From Drosophila pseudoobscura (Eukaryota > Arthropoda > Insecta > Diptera > Drosophilidae): a DNA stretch of 64,000 nt. Numbering within the stretch: the stretch's first letter is position 1; each line of letters opens with the position of its first letter. The notes below the pieces were generated by a model. The model saw only the letters and a program-made list of their open reading frames with translations, ran no database searches and was not told the DNA's origin. This document shows positions 23,601-34,852 of the stretch, in pieces. The stretch is taken from positions 10,677,001 to 10,741,000 of the forward strand of contig NC_046681.1 in assembly GCF_009870125.1 (NCBI RefSeq). Direction: 5' to 3'. Both the position numbers and the translations under genes were made by a program.

Positions 23601-26600
23601 CGTGTGTGTATGCAGAGTGTGGCGGTAGAGTGGAGTACAAGAATATCTTGAAGATGGGAACGATAAAAACCGGCTAGATAAGCCGGTATCTAGCTGTCAG
23701 GCAGTGAAAACTTGACTAGAGCACGTCTACAATGTGGGGAAGGTAATGTTTGCCCAGATCACTCTGCGGAGTAGCTGTGTTTGTCTGAACGAAAGATATA
23801 CTACTCGTACTATGTATCTTTAATACGCATGTACTAAAAAAACATGGATTGGGTACATGTGCACCGTGCACCCAGCCTAAATCACGTAGCACCCACTCTT
23901 AAGTTGAAATTCCCTTTTTTTTTTGTTTTTGCTGTTCCGGAGCCTATTCTGAATCACTTGTATTGCTGATATGGGTGTTTTCTTTGTTTCTTATATGCAC
24001 TCCGCTTCCCTCCCCTCCCTCTTCCTCTTCCCATTCGATTTATCAATTTAGTAATCGTGTTGTTCCTGTACCCAACCCACCGTTTCTTCGTTTCCCCCCC
24101 CCCCCCCCCCCCCACACACACATTTTCTACTTCCTCTCTATTATTATCACTATGTTCTACTGCAGATATCCGAGTAGCAGCGAATCAGTTTCTTTCTGGG
24201 AATACTTTACCGTTATTTATTTTTGGCCATGTGGAATGTATCATGTCATATCATATAAAAAAAAGGAGTGATGAAGGGTGCGGAGGGGAGGAGTGTGGAG
24301 TTTTAGTACCGTCAGAACATTCAAAATTGACCGGAAATGATAATTGAAAAAAATATAATTTCTCTTTTCTTTGGGTTCTCTTGACAACTACTGCGTGTGT
24401 GTGCGTATATGCGTGTATGCGAGTGGTGTGTATTGTACTTGTTACTAATTATGGAATGCATTCATTTTACGTATCATTTTCATTTTGCCACAACGCTCAA
24501 TTCCTTCAGTACAGCACACACGAATACATCCACATCCAACAGCAACAACAATTATATCCGGTGGTTACTTGAGACATTGTTGAGGCTCACTCAATGCTCT
24601 CTTTCACTGAGCTTCATTCTCTGCTCTTCTTGGATTTTTCGCGTGGATTTGGCAGTCGTCTTCTCTATACTCGTGTGCAATTTGTGTGAGAGTGAGCTTT
24701 TTTGCGTGGGTGGCTGTCGTCTCTTGATGACAATTAAAGTGGATTGCGACTACACACACACACACACACACACACTCGCGCGCTTATGTAGAATGTATGC
24801 ACAGATCAGTCGACTGCAGTTGCAGCAGCAGCAGCAGCAGCAGCAGCAGCTGCTGCTTGCATGATTGTGACTTAGGCGTGGCTTATCAGCAGCTTTCTTT
24901 CTGTTCTTATTGTTGGTATTGTTGTAGGTCTGTTTCTCCTACTTATTCGTACTTGAGCCTGTCCGGGGACTGATTGAAGAAAACTTTCCACTCAATTGAA
25001 GAGAGGCGGTGGCAGAGGCTGAGCTATTAACGATCGTTTTTGATTAGTTTATAAAAGTTCAATTGTGCGGCCCCAAGTGCTCATGCACTTAAATGGGGGG
25101 GCACTTTTCAATTTTAATTGTACAACAATGTGGCAGAGCCTGTGCCCTGCCACTGATCTTGCAAATGGAATGCCCATGCTCGCGCGCCTGCGCTTTGACA
25201 TGCAGCCACAGATGGCAGACAAAGGGCAAGAGGAGACAGAGAGAAAGAGACGTGAAATTAATGTTTGACCAGTTAAGAGGATGGGAGGACAGCCGACCGG
25301 CCGGCTAGACAGCCAACCCAGAGATACACAGTCACTCAGCCGGCACATTCCAGTACAATCAATTTAATTTACGGCGCATCTCTCTAACTGTACAACGAGG
25401 GAGAGTTCGAGAGAGGGAGTGAGTGCAAGAGTAAGAGTAGGAGTGATGCACAACAGCTTGAAGTGTCAAAATTGATGGGCAGCGCAGAGAATTGAAACCC
25501 AGACTCGCACTCACACACACAAACGCACATACACACTAACATTCATGGAAGCAGAGGCGCTTTGTGTAGCCGCTGCTGCTGCTGCTTCATTGTTGATAAA
25601 TGCGCTTTTATTTATAGACTGCGGCTGCTGTTAGCTTCGCTTCTGCTCTGCTCTCTTCGTTTTCCTTTGTCAGAGGTGTGGCGGTGGAGGCTTACAAACC
25701 GAGTGCGTGTGAAAGCATGTTTGGGTGTGTTGGTGTGAGAGTGAGTGCGGCATGTCAAAAGTCATGTCCAAATTGAATTAAACTAATAAAATGAAAAAAA
25801 GAAACAAGACACAATACTTCAAGGGAGGGTGGCCTCTTAACAGGGAAGGCTACCGTCGAGCTCAAAGTTTATGATACTCTATCTCTCTCTCGTGGTAGCT
25901 TTACGATTAATGTAGTTGTCAAGATTTTACGAAGGATGAACAGCCTAGGGTTAATGCATAACTTTCCCTCGTTTTGGCAACGCTTCTATTGCAGCCCAAC
26001 ATATTTTCGGACCGTACTCAATTATTTTCACACGCCCCCGCATTTTTCGGACGCTTTCCGCAGCGGCAGAAAGACGGAAGCAGCGGCAGAGAGACAACTA
26101 CATATATCGTTGGCATGGCAACGTGCGATGACCAGACCCGATCCCCGTTGCGTTACGTTCCCTTAAAGCTTGCGCTGCTGCTGCAGGAAAACCAACAATG
26201 GCCACAACCCTCTGCCTCAGCTGCTGTTCTGCTTCTGCCCTCCGCCTCTGCCGCTGCCTCTGCCAGTCGTTCACTCGATGTCCTTTTTCGCCTTGATGCG
26301 TCATGCGCTCAAGTTTACTTACGCTTTTATGTTATTACCTTACACAGTACCTGGCTGATGGTAGACGGGGGGTTGTATTACGTTTTGCGTGTGTGTGTGT
26401 GTGTTTTTGCAGGCATATTTCGGCAATTACTCATCAACTTTGTTGTTTTTGTTGTTTGAATAGGCAAGGAATTAATTTTCCCTCTTTCTGCCTCTCTCTT
26501 TCGGCGCGAGCATCAAATTTTAACTGTCTAGTGTTCTGGTTCTCTGGTGCTATCGCTGTCATCGAAATACGTAACTGAATTGCTGTTGCGTTGTCGTTGG

Positions 26601-27854
26601 GTTCACTGAACCTCCCCAGCCCCTTCCCCCATGAAACTTGATGTCTTGTTACGTATTTAAATTGACACAATGTGCATATGTGTGTGTGTGTGTGTATCTA
26701 CGAAGAGTACTGCATTGGTTTTTGGTCTATGCCTTTGACTCATTTCCACTAAACGTAGTTTAATGATGAGTGAGTCATTTATTAGTTCCCAGAGATTCTT
26801 TGCATATGGCGCCGCACGTGCTCTTGCGGATATGTGGAATGTATGGAGGAAGCTGCTGTTGCTGGGGAAGGGGAAAGGGCAGCAGAAACATCTGCTTTTG
26901 TCTTTCCGTGTGTGTGTGTTTGCACTAACTCAATTTTCACTCTCCCTCCCTCTCTCTCTGTCTCTCTCTCTTCATGTGTGCGTGTGTGGTTGGTAGTAGG
27001 TGTGTGGCGAAATTGCCGCCATTTTTGTTGACTAACGGAACGACCAGTCCTACCTCCGTCCACCCCCCTACTATCGTGTTGTACCTTTTTTGCCTTACAA
27101 CCCCTAAAAAATGCAAACTTTTTGTGTCTCTCCCCTGCCCCTCCCCTCTCTCTCTCTCTCCGCTCTTTCTGTACTGCACTGAACTCTCTTTAAATGCTCC
27201 CTTTGCAACGGTTTCGGTTTCATTCCCCTTGGCAAATTACGGATACCCTCTCACAGGGTAATTACATGTTATTATGCAAATGGAGACTTGGCTAATTCAG
27301 CCTTCACTTGCTCGTGGCAAAGCAAGGGTATATCAGATTCGTTGCCGCAAAAGTGAACTTTAATTTCATTTTTGTGTGTAATTCGATTTTCTTCAAAAGT
27401 GACGCATTGCATGCCATCCCTCCCCCTGTCAGATACCGTTGTTTCATACAAATTTCCCAGTATACGAGATTAAAAAAAAAAACAACCTTCAAGTGAGTGC
27501 CGCATGATTCATGAGACGTCGCCGAATCGTTTACGATTGCGACGGTTAGTTGCTCTGCTTTTCCGTAATTGCATTATTAAATGGGCTTGACCGGATCAAA
27601 GATAAGCCATGAGCTACACCCAGACTGGTCCTTAATGAGATCATCGAATTTAGAACGAAACGAAATGAAACGATCAATCGATCGAGGAGTCGATTGGATA
27701 GCTGTGTAAATGTCAAATGTATAAATAAGAATAGAGGCAAATTTAAAAATAAATAATGCGTACACTCGTAGTACTATAACTAAACCATTTCCCATTTTCT
27801 TTTCGGCGTTTACAGTTTACAGGAAGGAACAGATAAAAGAGGAAAAGCAGCAAC
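17666..27854 (+). other. Akap200: Long 5' intronic region of Akap200, no gene seen
   Basis: Ten kilobases without a convincing coding exon. The sequence is rich in CT/GA and CA/GT microsatellites, including GAGAG runs near 22585-22650 that could bind GAGA factor, CT runs near 26943-26970 and 27150-27165, a CA tract at about 24750-24775, a CAG run near 24822-24850, and a run of 20 C bases at 24094-24113. Further alternative first exons probably lie here but cannot be placed by eye. Acceptors just before the coding exon are TTACAG ending at 27815 or 27822. Confidence 0.5.
22960..23010. repeat. Short inverted TATACCCT/AGGGTATA block
   Basis: TATATACCCTACAGTCG and CAGAGGGTATATTTG face each other across a short spacer. 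This is the kind of terminal structure left by small degenerate mobile elements in Drosophila. Nothing more specific can be claimed. Confidence 0.3.
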
Positions 27855-30800
27855 ATGGGTAAAGCTCAGAGCAAGCGTTCGATCGACATCACCACCGATC
27901 CCAAGAAGGTCGCCGAAGGGGATGCGGTAGCGGGAAAGGTAGAAAAGATCGAGGATCCCGACCAGAAGGCGGCCGCGCCGGCAGTGAATGGTGATGCGGC
28001 CACGCCCAAGGAGTCGGCTGGTGAGGAAGGAGCGGCCGGCGAGGTAAGTGAATGCTGGATGCATACCAATGTGAGCCAGTCCGCTAATTCCTTTGCATCT
28101 ATCCATTCACTAGAAAAAGGAGTCTGAGGAGCACTCGGAGAACGATAAAGATCTGACCACCGAGAAGAGTACGGCCGCAGCAGGTGAGGGCGCCTCTGGA
28201 GATGTGGCAGCGGCCGAAACGCCGAAAAGCGATGCCTCCCCAGAGGGCTCGTCTCCCAAGGAGGCAGCCGCCGGCGAGGATATCTCCCCCTTGGCAGACG
28301 AGAGCATCAAGTCCAAGTCCAAGAAGGATAAGGTAAAAAAGAAGTGGTCCTTCCGCAGCATCTCGTTTGGCAAGAAGGACAAACAAAAGCCAGCCAAGTC
28401 CGAGGAGCCCGTCTCCCCGACATCGGCCACAACATCACCGACCACGGCTGAGGCAGCAGCTCCTGCCGCCGCCGCCGAGCCAGCGGCCACAACAAACGGA
28501 GAAGCCGAGCAGCCCGCAGCAGCAGCAGAGGTAAGTGAACTACAGAGTGGACTTTCGTGAGGAAATGTGTCTAATCCGCGTTGTTATTATGATTATCAGA
28601 ATGCCAGCGGTGCGCCTGCCACTGAGACCACGTCCAAGGATGAAGCAAAGCCCGCTGAAAATGGTTCGGCGACCGAGAAGGAGAAACAGGCCAACGGAGA
28701 GGGGGAGAAGGCGGCGCCATCGCCAGCATCAACAGTCGTTGAAGCGGAAAAGCCCAAGACCGCTGAAGAACCAATCACTGCCACTGTCACTGCCACCACC
28801 ACCGAGACGAATGTTGTTGCCGCCGCCGCAGTCGCCACCACCACCGAAGAAGCCGTCAAGGAGAGGCAGCCAGAGCCCGCCGAGGTTGTGACCAATGGCC
28901 ATGGAGGAGCTGCAGCTGCCGGCGAGGCGCTGACCAATGGCGATAGCAATGGTCTGTCCGACTCACCCGTAACTGAGGCAGCAGCAGCCGAGAACATTCC
29001 AAGCAGCGTTGATGTGGAGCCACACCAGAATGGCACAAACGGTGTCTCTTCCGGCAGTGCCACGCCACCGCCCACACCCGTTGCCGTCACTGCCGCCGAG
29101 TCCTCTGAGGCCGAACAGATCAAGAACAAGTCGCAAATTGAGGTAAACCCCACCACCAACACAGACACCACCACCACCACTTTCAACTCCTCCAACGCAC
29201 AACACAACAACAACACTGTAAATACAAGTACAAAAACAACAACCGAAAACGAAACCGAAACCACAGAGAACACCACAACAACTACAACCACTACAAAAAC
29301 CACCTATGAGACCGAGACTGTTGTAGCAGCCGCAGAGATAGTTCAGACCCAAACAATCCTAACCAATACGATCCTCCAGGCAGCAGAAGCAGCAGAAGAA
29401 GAAGCTCAAGTCGTTGAGGCAATCATTCAAGCGGTTAGTAGCGAGGTGGAGGCCGATGCCGATGCCGATTCCGAGGGATTCGTTGTTGTTGACCCCGAAA
29501 CCGAAACTGAATCCAAAACTGAACCCGAATCAGCACTTGAGTCCCCCACTGAACCAGAGACACGTGAAGCTGTTGTTCCCGTTTCCCCTGTAGCCGAAAT
29601 TCCAGTCGATACAGAGTCTGTTTCAGAGCCCAGCTCTGATCCTGCCACAGCCATTGACGATGTAGTTGTTGAGGTGCGAAACAGCAGTCCGCCACCGTTG
29701 CCCAAGTCGCCGCCACCCTCCCGTGTCTCTGCGTTTGTCCTAGCCGAGGATGCAATCGACGAGCCAGAACAGACGCAGACACAGGCTCAGGCACAGGCCT
29801 CACCGACTGAGGCAGAACGCTCTGAAATTGAGAAGCAGGCCATCAGCATTGTGGATGAAATAACCGAACAGGCAGCCGATATTGTGACCGAAGACCAAAA
29901 AGATAAGCTCGCAGAGGACGAACTAGAGCAGCTGGTGTCCTCCCCAGCGATCGTCGTCGAGGAAACAATCGAAATCGCATCTTCCACGTCCATAGATGGT
30001 AATGAAGTGCCAGCCGAGCCGACACCAGCGGTTGATGATGATGAAGAGAGCGAGCCGAGAGCGCCAGAACAGGAGCAAATCGTTGAATCGCAAAGCGATG
30101 ACGACAGTATTGTCGATAACATCATCAGCGATCAGGCTGCTACGCTCATCACTAAAATTGGGGAACTGCCACAGGTGGATGTCCGAGTGGACGAAGCAGA
30201 GGAAGAGAGCAACAACAAGGTGAATAGCAAACGTCCATCGTGAGCCATTTGCGCATACATGGTTGGAGCCAATCACTCACCCAGCCGCTCAGCGAGCTCT
30301 TCACGTTCTCCTCTTTGCTTTCTGTCTCTCTTCTGTGTGTCCTACTCCCCCATTTGCATCCACATACAATCAGTTGTTGTACGTGGTATTCCAGTAAATG
30401 TTGATGATTTGAAAAGCAAAAAATATTCATCAAATTAATGATCGTACTATCGTGACGATCTAAAAGTTCAAAGGCATTTGTAGGAATACCACAAATTATA
30501 TTGCGCGCTTTGTTGCCGTAGTTAAATGTAGTTCATTTAGTGTTGACATTGATTGATTTTGATGATGGTTTACCCCATTGTGCATGAGAATCTTTGGTGA
30601 TGTAACCTCCTTCCCCCGGAATGATGTACTACTAAATCAGGGTATAACAAACAGAGTGTTAAATGTATTTTGGGTGGGGACTGCTGCATTTTGGCGATAA
30701 CAATAAAAATAAATCCAACCACATATGAAATTGCATTCATCCTAATCCTGTTACACGCAAACAAACACACACACAAACATCTACACAAACCACCAACACA

Positions 30801-30911
30801 CACACACACACACAGGCAAACACTCAATCGACAAATCCCAAATCCTCCTCGCCCATATACAAATAACTCTCTGTTCCCCTCATCTGTTTGGCTGCCGTAA
30901 CTCCTGCGCTC

Positions 30912-30942
<31 letters not shown>

Positions 30943-31315
30943 CTAAACACACACCAGACCATACACAACTGTACCTACATTGATATAATTGTTGTACACC
31001 CAAAAATCGCTTACATTAATTAATATTGATTCATTTTTTGGTAACATTTTGTTTTGTTGTTGCGTTGGCTGTGTGTCGATGGAGGATCCTCTTTGCTCCT
31101 CGTCGTCATATACTTTCTCCTTAATTGTTGTTGTTGTGCTTTAAGTTTTTTCCCACTTTGTTTGCCTAAAACACACACAAAAACAAACCATCCATTTCTA
31201 TGAATATATCTAATTCCGACATTTCTATATTTGCCAGGATATCGCCAAGGATCTGAAGGAGAAGAATGCCGCGGCAGACCAGACAACACAGGAACTGCCC
31301 GTTACATGCGAATAA
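27855..31315 (+). CDS. Akap200: A-kinase anchor protein 200
   Basis: Four coding exons (27855-28043, 28114-28530, 28600-30219, 31238-31315) give 767 aa in the long form. MGKAQSKRS is a myristoylation signal. Residues about 129-155 form a MARCKS-like basic effector domain (KKKWSFRSISFGKKDK), which binds membrane phosphoinositides, calmodulin and actin and is controlled by PKC. The helix at about 610-632 (SEIEKQAISIVDEITEQAAD) is a good amphipathic PKA-RII docking site. An internal in-frame donor (GAG|GTAAACC) at 29143 would remove 359 codons including that helix. This fits the known DAKAP200 and shorter delta-DAKAP200 forms, of which only the long one tethers PKA. The rest is low-complexity, acidic and Thr/Ala rich. 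Convergent with gurken. Confidence 0.95.
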
Positions 31316-32678
31316 TCCTACTCATAATTATTATATATAATATTACATATTATTAAAACAGAAAACCAACAAAAAAAACAAAACAAAAGAAATAAGAAAG
31401 CAACAACAAAACGATACAAGAAACAAAAGAACGCAAAGTAAAAACAAAAACAACAATTACAAGATAAACGAGAGAGAGAACAAACAAAAAAACAAAACAA
31501 AAGTAAAAATACATTTTTTAACATTTACATATTTTAATAATTTTTGTACGAACTTCATATCCCTAATCCAAGATAAAGTCAGAGTTGCACTTGACACACA
31601 CACACACACACACACACCAACCACACCCACACCCACCAATAGACGCGGCAGCCACTGTTCCGTGTTGGTGCATCTGAATTCCATCAAAGGGGGGTTTCCC
31701 TACCCCCAGTTAATGGGAATAAATTCGCCTCATTCGCACACACCTCCCTCCCATACACACCCAAACGCATACACACGTATACTCGTACTCCCCTCACGCC
31801 CATACACGCGCATACATACCATTCTCATATTGAAGATCTTGATAGAAGGAGAAAACAATACCACCATACAACCATACAACAATCCATACGCGAAACGATG
31901 ATAATGATGAATGTGAGGAGAATTTTTTGAATAATTTCTACTATACATTTAACTGTAAGTTCGAAGAAATTTGTAAAGAATTTTTGGACGAAATATTGGA
32001 TAAAATATATATTATAAAATATAAACACCCAACAGCGTGCTTCACTGCCAGTCCCCCAGACCAGATACAGGGCAAAGCGGACCAAAATCAGGGCTGAAAC
32101 AAAAAATAAAAGGAAACACAGTCGAGAACGTTTTTTGGTTGTCCCGTTTCGAGTCCCATTTCTCTTTAATGCACTACTACAAAAAAAAATACGTTTCTCC
32201 ATACAATACGATTTGGATGTAACAGAGTGTTACGGAAAGAAATAGTTGTGCGGTAACTGGAGGAGTAGGCGCTAAGATTATCTCCTAAGTACATTCTAAA
32301 TATTTCGTTATGGTTAATTTAACGTACGTAGCGTAACGTAACGTAACAAAATGTTACCACAAAAACAAACTACAAAAGCTCCAACGAAAGCTTCAAAAGC
32401 GAAACAAATGAGAAAAAAATATGAGAATTACTAATGTGTGCGTCTTTTGCAACTAAATAGAAAATCCTACTAAGTATACTAAATGTATTCAATAAATTAA
32501 AGCGTTAACTTTGCGTTGCGCAACGTAAAGATATGGTCATAGAGTCCTACCATCTACAAAATATTCGAGTATTGTGAAACCAAAGTCGTTTCCAAATCAA
32601 CAAAAATTTGCCCAACTGGCAAAAATAATAATACAAAAACGCCGCATAAGGTTGGCAGCCCCCGCTTTTGGGGCTGGC
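31316..32678 (+). other. Akap200 3' UTR and junction with gurken
   Basis: AT-rich sequence with A/AAC runs and CA microsatellites. Possible poly(A) signals include an AATAAA at about 32490. The gurken stop codon lies only about 190 bases further on, so the two convergent transcripts may overlap at their 3' ends. TACGTAGCGTAACG-type short repeats occur near 32320-32345. Confidence 0.45.
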
Positions 32679-33816
32679 TCAACATCTGACAAAAAACCGT
32701 TGCTTGTGCAAGTGTAGTTGTTGCTGCTTCCGGCGATACTCGGGCGCATTGCGGAGCATGAATACGGCCGCAAACAGCACGTAGATCGTCGATAGAAGGA
32801 TGAGCATGGGAAAGGAGAAGACGATGCGCGCCATTCGGATCTTCGGGTGTGCCTCTAGTGCCGGCGGGGCCTTCACATAGTCCCCTGCAAAACGGAAGAA
32901 GAAATGCTGGCTAGAATAGAGTAGTGTTTCCCGCCCACTGGGTCTCAGTCTCACCATTCCAGTTCTTGAACTCGCATCGTTGTCCGTCATAGCCGTCTGC
33001 GCAGAGGCACGAGTAAAGACTTTGGTTACCGAGCGGATACCGGAAGCAGTTGCCGCCATTCAGGCAGAAGCTCGTCTTGAAGGAGTCTCTACAGGGCAGC
33101 ATGATGATCTCGGCCGTATCTTTGACCTTGTCCGGTGGGATTGTGGTCGAGAGCGAGGCCCTCGTACTGGGCGAGCTGTCATCGGGTGGCGGTTCGCCGG
33201 TGTGAGTCACTGTAATGAGTGTCGTTGTCTCCGTGGTACCATCTGTTTTTGTGGTGCTCTCGCCAGCTAGCGAAGAGTCTGTACTGCTGGCAGGAGGCTC
33301 TGCTGTTGGCTGCTCTCCCAGTAGCTGTTCTTCCAGCATGGGTTCCACTGAAGCTTCTTCAACCGTGTTGGGTAAGAGCTCTCCGTCTTCATCCTCTCGT
33401 GGATCTGGTGGCACTTCGCGGACCGTGGCCTGCAACTGCTGCTGCTGCTGCTGCTCCTCTTGCTGTTGCTGCTGCAGTTCCATCTGGTTGACCAGCTGGA
33501 CCACATGCTCCTCGATCTGCTGCTGCAGCTCGTGAGCATGCTCGTGCATATGGTTGTGAAAATTGTGCTGATGCTGCACAATTTTCAGCGTGTGCTCGCG
33601 GAGTAGTAGAATTCGGCTCGAACAACAATCTGCAAAGAAAGAGCAAGAGAGTGGAAGTGCAGTCTGGCAGCCTCTTGATTGCAATTGCACTGATACGGCA
33701 GCGACTTGACAGGTTTGGGCAGCGCGGCATTTGTTGTTGCGCTTACCTGTGACGGCGACAACTGTTGAGAGCACGAAAACTACTTTGATTATGTCAATAA
33801 ACGGAATTCGCATCAT
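32679..33816 (-). CDS. grk: Gurken, TGF-alpha-like EGFR ligand
   Basis: Three exons (33816-33747, 33629-32955, 32884-32679) give 316 aa. Gurken is made in the oocyte and signals to the follicle-cell EGF receptor to set both egg axes. The sequence shows an N-terminal hydrophobic signal region (MMRIPFIDIIKVVFVLSTVV), then CCSSRILLLREHTLKIVQHQH as in D. melanogaster. A His- and Gln-rich segment and a disordered Ser/Thr-rich segment follow. One EGF domain has six cysteines (PCRDSF, FCLNGGNCF, YSCLCADGYDGQRC). A transmembrane helix follows (IVFSFPMLILLSTIYVLFAA). The cytoplasmic end YRRKQQQLHLHKQRFFVRC is almost identical to melanogaster. The start at 33816 was chosen because MMRIPF matches the known MMQIPF. 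The Gln-rich spacer differs most from other species. Confidence 0.97.
33605..33785 (-). promoter_or_regulatory. grk: gurken localisation signal (GLS), split by intron 1
   Basis: The 64-nt GLS known from D. melanogaster lies in the signal-peptide coding region and drives dynein-based transport of grk RNA. Here the matching bases are 33785-33747 in exon 1 (39 nt) and 33629-33605 in exon 2 (25 nt). They join to exactly 64 nt with only a few substitutions from the sequence I recall. The 117-nt intron 33746-33630 separates them in the genome. Confidence 0.75.
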
Positions 33817-34852
33817 TGGAAGACGCCCCAAGGCGTTTCGAAGGTCTGTGTTTTGTGTGAAGGTGCTGCTCGACGGGTAAGTGGGAAAGGGGTTGGCTGG
33901 ACTTGTCCAGAAAGAGATCTAAGGATCAAGGGGCGGCGTGTGGGCCGCGAATACAATTTGGCGTCGTCGCAACAGCATCCGAAACATATTCGTACTACAC
34001 ATTTGCATCTCAGGCAGACACTTGGCTGTGGGCAGCGTTTGTGGCTTTTACTGCAAAATAAAAATAGAACTTTTTAGCGCCCGCCTCACATTTTCTGTCA
34101 CACGATCACAAACACAGCGACACACCAAACACACACACACACAGAGAGAGGGGGCGGGCTTATTATAGAACCACGTACTGGAGAAACAATGTCGCATTGA
34201 AAAGCCTTTAGAAATATATTATTCATGAATCATTATTCTGTACAGTAGATATTTTGAAAAGAACTAAATTTAATAGGCCGCGGCACAGCGCGGGAAGCGA
34301 GCTCCTTCTCTGTTTTTCAGAAGTTGTTCCGCGAACGTTGGAAAAGAGACTAAAAGAGATTGAGAAAAACAGAGGACAGAATCGGATCAACAGATGGACC
34401 AGGCCAGCAGCCAGCAGCATGCGCGCGCTCCCGCCGTATGAATGAAAATAGTAGAGAGTAGAGTGGAGCGTGGAGCGCGTGGGCCATAAAGAGAACATAA
34501 CGGGCGCCAAAAGAGAAATGCAATGCGAAGCGGGTGGATGCACAATATCGAGTGATCTCTTTTGCTCTCCTCCCGCCTGGTGGTATTGAGAATTTCGGTA
34601 ATTAGCGGAAACCGATACAAAAAGGAAATTTGAAATATTTTGCAGCATACTTCTGAGCACACAGAGAAAAGTCGCACCGTCGATACCCTCTCCGCTCTAT
34701 CCAGCCGAAGAACTTGTCTGTGTTAAATTAGTTAATTTAATTCCTTATTCTAAAGCTTAGTCAAACAAAGATTACACGTAGGTATCGACTAATATCCCAG
34801 GAGAATTTGAACTGTGAATTGCGTGCTGCTAAAAACAAATAAATTCGCACAG
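33817..34852. other. grk upstream region and D12 3' region
   Basis: This contains the gurken 5' leader and promoter, then the 3' UTR of the minus-strand D12 gene. CA runs occur near 34128-34142. No other gene is supported. Confidence 0.45.
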
